Of a stretch of DNA of 44,760 nt, positions 36,039 to 44,511 are shown one piece after another (within the stretch, counting starts at the first letter, position 1; the number at the start of each line of letters is the position of its first letter). Source of the stretch: Asaia bogorensis (GTDB lineage Bacteria > Pseudomonadota > Alphaproteobacteria > Acetobacterales > Acetobacteraceae); NCBI GenBank assembly GCA_945874805.1, contig CAMCJI010000003.1:1-44760 (forward strand). The letters are read 5' to 3'. The translations under genes were made by a program, and so were the position numbers. Below the pieces are notes generated by a model. It was given only the letters and a program-made list of their open reading frames with translations. It was not told the origin of the DNA and ran no database searches.

Positions 36039-37556
36039 GTGACCGAGAGCGGAGAGACGAGCCGCCCCTCGCTTGCGGCCCGCACGGCACGCGGCGCCGG
36101 GTGGATCATCGCCCTGCGCGTGGCCGCGCGCAGCATGGGCTTCCTGTCGACCCTGGTGCTTGCCCGCTTCCTGCTCCCGCATGATTTCGGTGTGGTGGCC
36201 CTGGCCCTGGGCTTCCTCCAGGCGCTCGATACCCTGGCCTACATCGGCGTCGAGGAGGCGCTGATCCGGGAGAAGTCACCCAGCCGCGGCATGTACGACA
36301 CCGGCTTCACGCTGAACCTGCTGCGCGGCCTGACCATCGGCCTGCTGCTGGCCCTCGCCGCCTGGCCGATCGCCGGCTTCTTTGGCCAGCCGGAGCTGGC
36401 GCCGGTGCTGATGGTGCTGGGCGCCGCCGTCGCGGTCGAGGGCTGCGTCAATATCGGCCTGGTCGAGTTCTGGCGGAAACTCGATTTCGCCAAGGAGGTG
36501 CGGCTGACCATCCTGCCGCGCGTGGCCGGCCTCAGCCTGGCGATCCTCGTGGCCGTGGTGTTCGAGACCTACTGGGCGCTGGTCGTCGGCGCGGTGGTGC
36601 AGCGGGTGGCGCGGGTGGCGATCAGCTACCTGGCCCACCCCTACCGCCCGCGCCTGTCGCTGGTCGCCTGGCGTGAGCTGCTCGGCTATTCGGCCTGGAC
36701 CTGGGCGATCTCCGCGGCTGTGGTCGTGCGCGACCGGGCGAACGTCTTCACCATCGGCCGGATGATCGACCCCGCGAGCGCCGGCATCTTCACCATCGCC
36801 TGGGATATCGCCTCCACGCCGACGCAGGAGCTGATCGCCCCCCTGCAGCGCGCTGCCTTCTCCGGCTTCGCCGCGGCCCGGCATGAGGGGGAGAACATCG
36901 CGGAGACCTATCTGCGCCTCGTCGGTGCGGCGGCGCTGATCACCCTGCCGATCGGGGTGGGGCTGTCGCTCACTGCCGCCCCGCTGGTCCGCCTCGGCTT
37001 CGGCGAGCAGTGGGGTGCAGCGGTCCCGGCCGTGCATGTGCTGAGCCTTGCCTGCGCCGCCTCGGTCTTTGGGCTCATCGCCTGGGCCATTCTGTTCAGC
37101 CACGCCAAGCTGGCGGTCTGTTTTTACATCACCGTGGCGACGGCCGGCACGCGCGTCGTGCTGCTGGCCCTGCTGCTGCCCAGCTACGGCCTGCTGGGCG
37201 CCGCCTACGCCACGGCCGCCTCGATCCTGGTCGATGTCACCTTGCAGGTGCGCCACGTCGCCCGCCATTTCCACATCGCACTGGGGCGGCTGGCGGCGCA
37301 CACCTGGCGCAGCATCGTCGCATCCGCCGTGATGGCAGCCTGCGTCTGGGGGTTGGGGCTTGGCTGGGTGCCGCTCCCGCCGACGGCGGCGGAAACCGGA
37401 TGGCAACTTCTGCAGGCTATCGCTACCGGTGTCGCGGCCTATACCATGGCGCTGCTGCTGCTCTGGCTCGCCAGCGGCCGCCCCGCCGGGGCAGAGGCCG
37501 ACATGCTCGCCGTGCTGGGCCGCGCGGCACAAAAACTTGGAGGGCGCCGCGCATGA
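36039..37556 (+). CDS. Polysaccharide flippase (Wzx/MOP-type lipopolysaccharide biosynthesis protein)
   Basis: A 505-aa membrane protein with about 12–14 hydrophobic segments and the family start ARGAGWIIALRVAARSMGFLST, then LARFLLPHDFGVVALAL. Such MOP-superfamily proteins move undecaprenyl-linked oligosaccharide units across the inner membrane. The start is GTG 36039, 27 bp after asnB. The stop overlaps the next gene (ATGA). Its place between the amidotransferase and the glycosyltransferase supports a polysaccharide role. Confidence 0.9.
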   Translation: MTESGETSRPSLAARTARGAGWIIALRVAARSMGFLSTLVLARFLLPHDFGVVALALGFLQALDTLAYIGVEEALIREKSPSRGMYDTGFTLNLLRGLTIGLLLALAAWPIAGFFGQPELAPVLMVLGAAVAVEGCVNIGLVEFWRKLDFAKEVRLTILPRVAGLSLAILVAVVFETYWALVVGAVVQRVARVAISYLAHPYRPRLSLVAWRELLGYSAWTWAISAAVVVRDRANVFTIGRMIDPASAGIFTIAWDIASTPTQELIAPLQRAAFSGFAAARHEGENIAETYLRLVGAAALITLPIGVGLSLTAAPLVRLGFGEQWGAAVPAVHVLSLACAASVFGLIAWAILFSHAKLAVCFYITVATAGTRVVLLALLLPSYGLLGAAYATAASILVDVTLQVRHVARHFHIALGRLAAHTWRSIVASAVMAACVWGLGLGWVPLPPTAAETGWQLLQAIATGVAAYTMALLLLWLASGRPAGAEADMLAVLGRAAQKLGGRRA

Positions 37557-39622
37557 GCCGGATCTGTCTGGTCGGTGCCGGGTTCATCTCCGGCGTGCAT
37601 GCCGACGCGATTGCCAGCCTGCCCGGGCGGCACGTCAGCGCCGTGGTGGACCCGAACCTGCCGGCGGCCGAACGCCTCGCCCGCCGGTCCGGCACGGCCC
37701 GCGCCTTCGCCACCCTGGCCGAGGCCCAGGCCGCCAATGCGTTCGACCGGGTGCACATTCTCGTGCCCCCCGGCCTGCATGCCGAGGTCGCCGCCCCGCT
37801 GCTGCGCGCCGGCATCCCCGTGCTGCTGGAAAAGCCGATGGCGACGTCGGCCGCGGAATGCGCGGCCCTGCTGGAGGCCGGCGGCATCCTCGGCATCAAC
37901 CAGAACTTCGTCCACCACCCGGCCTTCGTCGCGCTGCGGGCCATGCTCGCCTCGGGCAAGCTCGGCCGGCTGTGCCATGTGAACTGCACCTATGTGGTGC
38001 CGCTGCGCCAGCTTGCCGCCCGGCAGTTCGGCCACTGGATGTTCCAGGCGCCGGGCAACATCCTGCTCGAACAGGCGGTCCATCCGCTGTCGCAGATCGT
38101 GGCGCTGGCCGGCAGCATCCAGGCGGTCAGCGCGCTCCCCGGCCCGGCGCTGGAGATCGCGCCCGGCGTCGATTTCCACGCCACGCTGGATGCCAGCTTC
38201 ACGTGTGCCAATGCCTCCGCCCAGATGCATTTCGCCGTCGGCCAGGATTTTCCGTTCTGGACGATCACCGCCATCTGCACGGACGGGGTGGCGACCGCCG
38301 ACATCCTCGGCAACCGCTTCTCCACCCATCGCCGTGGCCGCTGGATCGAGGCGCTGGACGGCGCGCTCGCGGGCCTGGCCACCGGCGGCGCCATCGCCCG
38401 CCACGCCGTCGGCAACCTCGCCAATTACGGCCTGTCGATCACGAAGCTGAAGGGCAAGACCGACCCCTTCTTCCTGTCCATGCAGGGCAGCATCGCCGCC
38501 TTCCATGACGCGGCGGACAAGAACACTTCGCCTGAGACCGGCGGCGTGTTCGGCGCTGCTCTGATCGACATCTGCGTCCGCCTCGCCGAGGGCTTCCGCC
38601 CCGCCGCCCCCGCCGTGCTGCGCGCGCCGGAGCCGGCGGACGTGGCGATCCTCGGCGGCACCGGCTTCATCGGCGCCCACACCGTCCGCGCCTTCCGCGA
38701 TGCCGGCATGACCGTGGGCGTGATGGCCCGCGGCGCCCGCAACCTGGCCGCCATCTTCTCCGAGCCCGGCGTGTCCGTCCATCGCGGCGACATCGGCGAC
38801 GCGGCGGCGGTGGCACGCGCGGTCGCCGGCGCCCGCTTCGTCGTCAATCTCGCGCATGGCGGCGGCGGTTCCACCTTCGAGGCCGTCCGCGCGGCGATGG
38901 TCGGTGGCGCCGAGACGGTCGCCCGCGCCGCCATGGCGGCCGGCGCCGAGCGGCTGATCTATGTCGGCTCGATCGCCTCGCTCTATCTCGGCCCGGACGC
39001 GCCGACCGTCACCGGCGCCACCCCGCCTGATGTGCGCGAGGCCGAACGCGGCGACTACGCCCGCGCCAAGGCGATCGCCGACCGCGCTTTGCTGGCGATG
39101 CACGCGGCCGAGGGCCTCAAGCTCGTCATCCTGCGCCCCGGCGTGGTGGTGGGCGAGGGCGGGCCGCCGTTCCACTCCGGCCTCGGCCTGTTCAACAACG
39201 ACCAGCACTGCATCGGCTGGAACGCCGGCACCAATCCGCTGCCCTTCGTGCTGGTCGAGGACGTCGCCGACGCCATCGTCCGCGCCGCCACCGCGCCCGG
39301 CATCGACGGCAAGTGCTACAACCTCGTCGGCGACGTGCGCCCCACGGCGCGCGAGTTCATCGCCCATCTCGGCACCGCCCTTGGCCGCCCGCTGGAATTT
39401 CACGCGCAATCGCCGACATGGCTCTGGGGCGAGGACGTGGCGAAATGGGTCGTCAAGCGTGCCACCGGCCGCGACGTCGCCATGCCGGCCAAGCGCGACT
39501 TCCTCTCGCGCGGCATGATGGCGAAGTTCGACATCACCGACGCCAAGCGCGACCTCGGCTGGGCCCCGGTCGGTGAGCCCGCCCGCTTCTGGGCCCGCGC
39601 CGCCGATGTCCACAAACCCTGA
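37553..39622 (+). CDS. Fused Gfo/Idh/MocA oxidoreductase – NAD-dependent epimerase/dehydratase
   Basis: One 689-aa frame carries two enzymes. Residues 1 to about 355 are a Gfo/Idh/MocA dehydrogenase: Rossmann VGAGFISGVHADAI, the LLEKPMATS motif, and GNILLEQAVHPLSQ. From about 363 an extended SDR begins with VAILGGTGFIG and has Tyr502 and Lys506 in YARAK as the catalytic pair. Both parts are NAD(P) enzymes of nucleotide-sugar type. The fusion could oxidise and then epimerise or reduce one sugar. No stop or frameshift separates the halves. The start at ATG 37553 overlaps the flippase stop. The reaction is not known. Confidence 0.9.
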   Translation: MSRICLVGAGFISGVHADAIASLPGRHVSAVVDPNLPAAERLARRSGTARAFATLAEAQAANAFDRVHILVPPGLHAEVAAPLLRAGIPVLLEKPMATSAAECAALLEAGGILGINQNFVHHPAFVALRAMLASGKLGRLCHVNCTYVVPLRQLAARQFGHWMFQAPGNILLEQAVHPLSQIVALAGSIQAVSALPGPALEIAPGVDFHATLDASFTCANASAQMHFAVGQDFPFWTITAICTDGVATADILGNRFSTHRRGRWIEALDGALAGLATGGAIARHAVGNLANYGLSITKLKGKTDPFFLSMQGSIAAFHDAADKNTSPETGGVFGAALIDICVRLAEGFRPAAPAVLRAPEPADVAILGGTGFIGAHTVRAFRDAGMTVGVMARGARNLAAIFSEPGVSVHRGDIGDAAAVARAVAGARFVVNLAHGGGGSTFEAVRAAMVGGAETVARAAMAAGAERLIYVGSIASLYLGPDAPTVTGATPPDVREAERGDYARAKAIADRALLAMHAAEGLKLVILRPGVVVGEGGPPFHSGLGLFNNDQHCIGWNAGTNPLPFVLVEDVADAIVRAATAPGIDGKCYNLVGDVRPTAREFIAHLGTALGRPLEFHAQSPTWLWGEDVAKWVVKRATGRDVAMPAKRDFLSRGMMAKFDITDAKRDLGWAPVGEPARFWARAADVHKP

Positions 39623-40679
39623 GCCACCGCTGATCCTCAGCGTCTTCGCGACCTTCGCCGTCGGCGGGCCGCAGGTGCGCTTCTGCGCCGTCGCCAACCG
39701 GCTGGGCCGCAGGATCCGCCACGTCGTGCTGGCGATGGACGGCAACACCGCAGCCGCCAGCCGCCTCGACCCGTCGCTGGACCTCGATTTCCCCGCCATC
39801 CCGGTGGTCAAGGGCGACACGCGCGGCAATCTGCTCCGCTTCCGCGCCTGGCTGCAGGCCCGCCGCCCGGCGCTGATGGTCACCCACAACTGGGGCTCCA
39901 TCGAGTGGGCGATGGCCCGGCTGTTCACCGGCATCCCCCACATCCACATCGCCGACGGCTTCGGGCCGGAGGAGCGGGCGAGCCAGATCCCCCGCCGCGT
40001 CTGGACCCGGCGCCTCGTGCTGCGCGGCAGCACCGTCGTGGTTCCCAGCCGCACGCTGGAAGCGATCGCGCGCGACACCTGGCGCCTGCCGGACGTGCGC
40101 TACATCCCCAACGGCATCGACCTCACCGCCTTCGCCCCCGCGCCGCATGCCCCGCCGGACGCGCCGATGATCGGCACCGTCGCCGCCCTGCGGCCGGAGA
40201 AGAACCTCGCCCGCCTGCTGCGCGCCTGCGCCCTGGTGCAGCGCCCCTGGCAGCTCACCATCGCCGGCGATGGGCAGGAGCGGCCCGGGCTGGAGGCGCT
40301 GGCCGCCAGCCTCGGCATCGCCGGGCGCACCCGCTTCACCGGTCATGTCGCCGCGCCGCAAACGATTTATCCCGGCTTCGACATCGTCGCCCTGTCATCC
40401 GATACCGAGCAGATGCCGATCAGCGTGCTGGAAGCGATGGGCGCCGGCCTGCCGGTCGCCGCCACCGATGTCGGCGACATCGCGGTGATGCTCGCCCCAG
40501 AAAACCGGGAATTCGTCGTCCCGCAGGACGAAGCCGCCCTGGCCGGCGCCCTGGACCGGCTGCTCGGCGACCCCGCCCTGCGCGCCCGGCTGGGCGCCGC
40601 CAACCGGGCCCGGGCGGAGGCGGAGTTCGACCAGGAGCGGATGTTCGCCGCCTATGCCGGGCTGTTCGGGGTCGGGTAG
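39606..40679 (+). CDS. Glycosyltransferase, GT4 family
   Basis: A GT-B fold transferase of 357 aa. It has the N-terminal acceptor-side glycine motif FAVGGPQVRF, VPSRT, the linker YIPNGIDL, EKNLARLLRAC and the donor-binding E-x7-E motif (EQMPISVLE) followed by AMGAGLPVAATDVGD. ATG 39606 overlaps the previous stop by 17 bp. It is the last gene of the polysaccharide operon and likely adds the sugar made by the upstream enzymes; donor and acceptor are unknown. Confidence 0.92.
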   Translation: MSTNPEPPLILSVFATFAVGGPQVRFCAVANRLGRRIRHVVLAMDGNTAAASRLDPSLDLDFPAIPVVKGDTRGNLLRFRAWLQARRPALMVTHNWGSIEWAMARLFTGIPHIHIADGFGPEERASQIPRRVWTRRLVLRGSTVVVPSRTLEAIARDTWRLPDVRYIPNGIDLTAFAPAPHAPPDAPMIGTVAALRPEKNLARLLRACALVQRPWQLTIAGDGQERPGLEALAASLGIAGRTRFTGHVAAPQTIYPGFDIVALSSDTEQMPISVLEAMGAGLPVAATDVGDIAVMLAPENREFVVPQDEAALAGALDRLLGDPALRARLGAANRARAEAEFDQERMFAAYAGLFGVG

Positions 40680-40695
40680 CCCCGCGCGCCTGGCC

Positions 40696-41397
40696 TCAGG
40701 CGGACACGTCCACCAGCACGACTTCCGCATCCTCGGTCGCCAGGATGGTCACTTCGGCTTCGTTGGCGATCGACACGCCGGCCCGGGTGGGCACGGCGGT
40801 GCCGTTCACCACAAGCGCGCCGCTGGCCGGCACGAGGTAGCCGGCGCGGCCGGGGGCGAAGTGGTGCGTCACCTGCTCGCCCTTGCGGATCGTGCCGGCC
40901 AGCACCGCGGCATTGGCGTTCAGCGGCAGGGCGCTGCCGTCCGCGCCGGGGCGGCCATCGGCCAGGGGGATCAGGGTGTTCGAGCGCTCCTGCGGGAAGC
41001 GCCGCGCGCCCCAGCCGGGGGCGGCCCGGGGCGTGTCCGGCATGATCCAGATCTGGAAGATGCGGGCTGGCGTGTCTTCCATGTTGTACTCACCGTGCAC
41101 GATGCCGGTGCCGGCGTGCATCACCTGCACGTCCCCTGCTTCGGTGCGGCCTTTGTTGCCCAGGCTATCCTGGTGGGTGATCGCGCCCTCCCGCACATAG
41201 GTGATGATCTCCATCTCCCGGTGCGCATGCGGGTCGAAGCCCTTGCCGGGGGCGATCTCGTCATCGTTCCACACCCGCAGGCCGCCCAGGCCCATGCGGG
41301 CGTGGTCGTTGTACTGGCCGAAGCTGAAATGGTAGCGGGCGTTCAGCCAGTCGTTCTGGAACCGGCCGAGCCGATCGAAGGGTTGCACGCTGATCAT
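40696..41397 (-). CDS. Pirin family protein
   Basis: A bicupin of 233 aa. The N-terminal cupin has the pirin metal-site pattern around FDPHAHREMEIITYV and HAGTGIVHGEYN (His and Glu ligands), and a second cupin follows. Bacterial pirins such as YhhW can be quercetinases or redox-linked regulators; the role here is unknown. The start is ATG 41397, behind GGTGGAG; an upstream TTG start would run through the operator. It is co-directional with and just downstream of the MarR gene, separated by palindromes. Confidence 0.9.
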   Translation of the reverse strand: MISVQPFDRLGRFQNDWLNARYHFSFGQYNDHARMGLGGLRVWNDDEIAPGKGFDPHAHREMEIITYVREGAITHQDSLGNKGRTEAGDVQVMHAGTGIVHGEYNMEDTPARIFQIWIMPDTPRAAPGWGARRFPQERSNTLIPLADGRPGADGSALPLNANAAVLAGTIRKGEQVTHHFAPGRAGYLVPASGALVVNGTAVPTRAGVSIANEAEVTILATEDAEVVLVDVSA

Positions 41398-41414
41398 CGG
41401 CGTTCTCCACCATG

Positions 41415-41445
41415 ACCATTCGACAGTGAATGGTTCTATATCGAA
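41415..41445. promoter_or_regulatory. Candidate MarR operator in front of pirin
   Basis: ACCATTC at 41415–41421 and GAATGGT at 41428–41434 form a perfect 7+7 inverted repeat with a 6-bp gap. It is immediately followed by the near-palindrome TTCTATATCGAA (41434–41445, 10 of 12 symmetric). Both lie in the 52-bp space between the MarR stop and the pirin ATG, where a MarR dimer would be expected to bind. Confidence 0.55.
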
Positions 41446-41449
41446 CAAT

Positions 41450-41926
41450 TTAGGTGGCCGGTGCGTCCGTGCAAGGGGGCGGCGTCAGCGCCGCCATGCC
41501 CAGGCGGCGTAGCAGATCATCGAGCTGCGTGATGGCTGCATGGTCCAGCCCGGCCATAGCCCGGCCGATATCCGCCGCATGGCGGGGGAACACATCGCCG
41601 ATGAGTGCCGCGCCAGCTTCGGTAAGGCTGACCTGCACCTGCCGCCGGTCGGCCCCCTCGCGGTTGCGGCAGACCAGGCCGCGGGCTGCCAGCTTGTCGA
41701 TCACGTCGGTCATGTTGCCAGGGCTGGTCAGCACCTTGCGGCCAAGTTCGCGCTGGGTCATCGGGCCCTTGTGCAGCACCGCTTCGAGCACGCCGAGCTG
41801 GGTCAGCGTCAGCCCTTCGCGTACCAACAGCGGTTCTACCCGCGCCTGGACGGCGCGGGTGGCGCGCATCAGCTTCACATAGGCGCGGACGGCATCGCGC
41901 AGGGCGGGATCGTCCACGCCGTGCAT
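41450..41926 (-). CDS. MarR family transcriptional regulator
   Basis: A 158-aa winged-helix repressor. Its DNA-binding region is visible as LTLTQLGVLEAVLHKGPMTQRELGRKVLTSPGNMTDVIDKLAARGLV, shown here as consecutive segments, with the wing NREGADRRQV and a C-terminal dimerisation helix. MarR proteins usually repress their neighbours and release DNA on binding phenolic or oxidant ligands; the pirin gene downstream with a palindrome in front is the likely target. It starts 5 bp after the Usp stop region. Confidence 0.9.
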   Translation of the reverse strand: MHGVDDPALRDAVRAYVKLMRATRAVQARVEPLLVREGLTLTQLGVLEAVLHKGPMTQRELGRKVLTSPGNMTDVIDKLAARGLVCRNREGADRRQVQVSLTEAGAALIGDVFPRHAADIGRAMAGLDHAAITQLDDLLRRLGMAALTPPPCTDAPAT

Positions 41927-41930
41927 GCTC

Positions 41931-42797
41931 TCACCGGTTCATCATCACCGGGATGGCCGCAAATTCCAGCACGTGACGGGTCACGCCGCCGAGGATGAGC
42001 TGGCGCAGGCGCGAATGCGAATAGGCGCCCATGCACAGCAGATCGGCGTTGAATTCCCGCGTGGCCGCCAGCAGCCCCTTGCCGACATCGCGATCGACCG
42101 GGCGGAAGGTCGCGATATCCGCGGTGATGCCGTGCATGGCGAGATAGGCAGTGAGGTCGGCCGCCTGCGGCCCGCGGCGATGATACTCGTCCGATGTCAG
42201 CACCCGCACCGCCTGCGCCCGCTGCATCCAGGGCAGGCCCGCCTGCACGGCGGCGGCCGATTCGGCGGTGCCGTTCCAGGCCACGCAGATGCGGGTGCCG
42301 ATGGTCGGGCGGGCCACCTGTGGCGCGATCAGCACCGGGCGGCCGGAATCGAACAGCACGGCATGCAAGGCGTCCGACGACGACACGTCCTCCCCCGCTT
42401 CCGGATGCGGCACCACCGCGAGGTCGGACAGGCGAGCGAGCTGGGCGACGAGATCCTCCTCCCGCCCGACGACGGAGGCGAAGCTGGCCGTGGCCTCGCT
42501 CTCATGCGCGCGGGCCTCGCCGACCTTCACGCCCTGGGTGGCGACGAAGGTTTCGAACATGTGGCGCACGGCTTGGGCGCGGTCCGAGCTTTCGCGCTCG
42601 GTGGCGGACATCATCTCCTCGATCATCGCGCCGGACAGGCCCTCGCCTGCCAGGGGGGCGACGTCGCGACTGTCCATGCGCACATGGAGGGCGGTGACAT
42701 GGGCGTTCCAGATACGCGCCACCTGCAACGCAGTGGCCAGCGCCGCCTCCCCGGCGGTGGTTCCGGTCAAAGGCAGCAGCAGCTTGCGAATGGCCAT
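41931..42797 (-). CDS. Universal stress protein, tandem domain
   Basis: A 288-aa cytoplasmic protein of two Usp domains. The N-terminal half starts IRKLLLPLTGTTAGEAAL, and the second half starts near RICVAWNGTAESAAAV and ends with MGAYSHSRLRQLILGGVTRHVL. The ATP-binding G-2x-G is changed to GAYS in the C-terminal half. Tandem Usp proteins are induced by starvation or hypoxia in many bacteria. A promoter-like CTATATAAAC is seen in the 62-bp gap upstream. It is followed by marR and preceded by the kinase gene, all co-directional. Confidence 0.92.
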   Translation of the reverse strand: MAIRKLLLPLTGTTAGEAALATALQVARIWNAHVTALHVRMDSRDVAPLAGEGLSGAMIEEMMSATERESSDRAQAVRHMFETFVATQGVKVGEARAHESEATASFASVVGREEDLVAQLARLSDLAVVPHPEAGEDVSSSDALHAVLFDSGRPVLIAPQVARPTIGTRICVAWNGTAESAAAVQAGLPWMQRAQAVRVLTSDEYHRRGPQAADLTAYLAMHGITADIATFRPVDRDVGKGLLAATREFNADLLCMGAYSHSRLRQLILGGVTRHVLEFAAIPVMMNR

Positions 42798-42859
42798 GAG
42801 CGGTCTCCCTTCCGGATTACATCCTGTTTATATAGGAAGCCTGACCACGAAAACGAGGT

Positions 42860-44317
42860 TTAATCCAGCGCCTTGCGGATGGCCGTGAGGCTGTTGCCCA
42901 GGGTGACGGCGGGCACCGCACGCCAGGACCCGGCGGTGGCACCGGCCTTCAGCATGCCCCGCAGTACGCCCACATCCGCGTCCGACGCATCCCCGGTGCG
43001 GGCCGCGACGCGGGCGAGCAGCAGGTCTGCCGGCGCCTCCAGCCAGATACCCAGGAACGGCGCCCCGCCGGCGGCCGCGGCGATCTGGCGGCGGCGGGCC
43101 TCGTCCATGAAGGTCGCGTCCGCGATCACCGCATGGCCGCCGGCCAGGGCGGCGCGCGCCTGCTCGGCCATAAGGGCGAACACCGCCTCGCTGGCCGCAG
43201 GGGTATAGGCGCCGGGCGGCAGGCGCTGTTCGGGCGGCACGCCGGCCAGGCGCTTGCGGATCTCGTCGCTGCGCAGCACCAGCGCGCCTGGCGCTGCGCC
43301 GAGCTGCGGCGCCAAGGCGCGGGCGAGGGTGGATTTGCCGGTGCCCGACAGGCCGCCGATCGCCAGCAGGCGCGGCCCGGGCGGGGCGAGGTAACCCATC
43401 GCGCGGTGCAGATAGTCCTGCGACTCCGCCGGCTGGAACCGCGCGGCCTGGATATGCGCGCGCACCATCGCCCGCAGCGACAGGAACAGCGGCAACCCGG
43501 CGACCAGGGCGGCATCGCCGCTGCGCGCGACATAGCGGTTGAGCACCCGGTTCGCCGCCGCCCGCCCGCAGCGCCGGTCGAGGTCCATCAGCAGGAAGGC
43601 GAGATCGTAGCCGGTATCGATGGTGGCGAGATGCTCGTCGAACTCCAGGGCGTCGAAGGCGACCGGCCGGCCCTGCCACAGGCAGAGATTGCCCAGATGC
43701 AGGTCGCCGTGGCAGCGCCGCACGAAGCCGGCCGCGGCACGCTGGCCCAGCCAGCCCGCCCGGCTGGCCAGGGCCGCCAGCGTCGCCTCCAGCCACGCCC
43801 GCACGGCGGGCGGGTCCATCCCCGCATCCAGAGCGGCGCGCGCATTGCCGTGCGTCACCTGCCGCAGGGCGGCGGCCTGGTCGCGGGCGACCGGCGGCAA
43901 GCCGGCATGCAGAGCCGCCACCGCATCGCCCAGACCGTCGAGCAACGGGTCATCCAGCCCGTCCGTCGCCATCACCTCGAGGAAATCGCCGGCCGGCACG
44001 CGGGCCATCCGGACCACCCAGTCCACCACCTCGCCTTCGCCATCCAGCGCCAGCGTGCCATCCGCCGCCCGGGTGACGGCGGCAACGCCGCGATACATGC
44101 CCGGCGCCGCCTCGCGATTGAGCGCGAACTCCCGCCGGGCGGTACGCTCCCGCTCGGCCAGAGTGGAGAAATCGAGAAAAGCCAGCCGCACCGCCTTGCG
44201 CAGCTTCAGCACCTCGTCCGGCCCGATGAACACGGCGGAGATATGCGTCTCCACCGGTGCCGCCCCGGTCAGCCGCTTGAGCAGCGCCGCAGTCTCGGCC
44301 TGGGCCGGCGGGATCAT
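42860..44317 (-). CDS. Bifunctional APH-type phosphotransferase / P-loop kinase fusion
   Basis: A 485-aa protein. The N-terminal half is an aminoglycoside-phosphotransferase-like kinase with the catalytic HGDLHLGN (His203, Asp205). The C-terminal third is a P-loop kinase with Walker A GLSGTGKST (Lys328), as in gluconate-kinase-like or zeta-toxin-like folds. Mycobacterium tuberculosis Rv2004c has this architecture as far as I recall, beside a Usp gene, in the DosR regulon. The substrate is unknown. The ATG at 44317 is chosen; a longer frame starts inside the palindromic repeat and is not supported. Confidence 0.88.
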   Translation of the reverse strand: MIPPAQAETAALLKRLTGAAPVETHISAVFIGPDEVLKLRKAVRLAFLDFSTLAERERTARREFALNREAAPGMYRGVAAVTRAADGTLALDGEGEVVDWVVRMARVPAGDFLEVMATDGLDDPLLDGLGDAVAALHAGLPPVARDQAAALRQVTHGNARAALDAGMDPPAVRAWLEATLAALASRAGWLGQRAAAGFVRRCHGDLHLGNLCLWQGRPVAFDALEFDEHLATIDTGYDLAFLLMDLDRRCGRAAANRVLNRYVARSGDAALVAGLPLFLSLRAMVRAHIQAARFQPAESQDYLHRAMGYLAPPGPRLLAIGGLSGTGKSTLARALAPQLGAAPGALVLRSDEIRKRLAGVPPEQRLPPGAYTPAASEAVFALMAEQARAALAGGHAVIADATFMDEARRRQIAAAAGGAPFLGIWLEAPADLLLARVAARTGDASDADVGVLRGMLKAGATAGSWRAVPAVTLGNSLTAIRKALD

Positions 44318-44352
44318 CGCGCGGGGTGCTCCGTGTTGGGGGGTATCAGGCA

Positions 44353-44511
44353 AGGAAGTCTTCTTTTTGTGAACAAAAAGAAGCAAAAAAACTTTGTTCG
44401 TTGGGTGGGGGGTGGCTCGGGATGCGGGGCGCTGTCAGTGGGGATTTTTGGCTTCGCCGTCTTTTCCACTGACTGCGTAGTTTGACGGCGAAGCCATAGA
44501 CAAAAAGTTTT
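44353..44511. repeat. AT-rich MITE-like palindromic element, copy B, truncated by IS
   Basis: The left 38 nt (44353–44390) are identical to 3480–3517, including the CTTCTTTTTG/CAAAAAGAAG hairpin (44360–44383). The inner pair GGCTTCGCCG/CGGCGAAGCC recurs at 44450–44459 and 44486–44495. The right arm begins (CAAAAAGTTTT) but is broken at 44511 by the IS left end. The spacer sequences differ from copy A while the arms are conserved. It lies in the leader of the kinase gene. Confidence 0.8.

Noticed and set aside
44318-44386. N-terminal extension of the kinase fusion into repeat copy B
   Set aside because: The extra residues come from the repeat hairpin; the family N-terminus begins at 44317.
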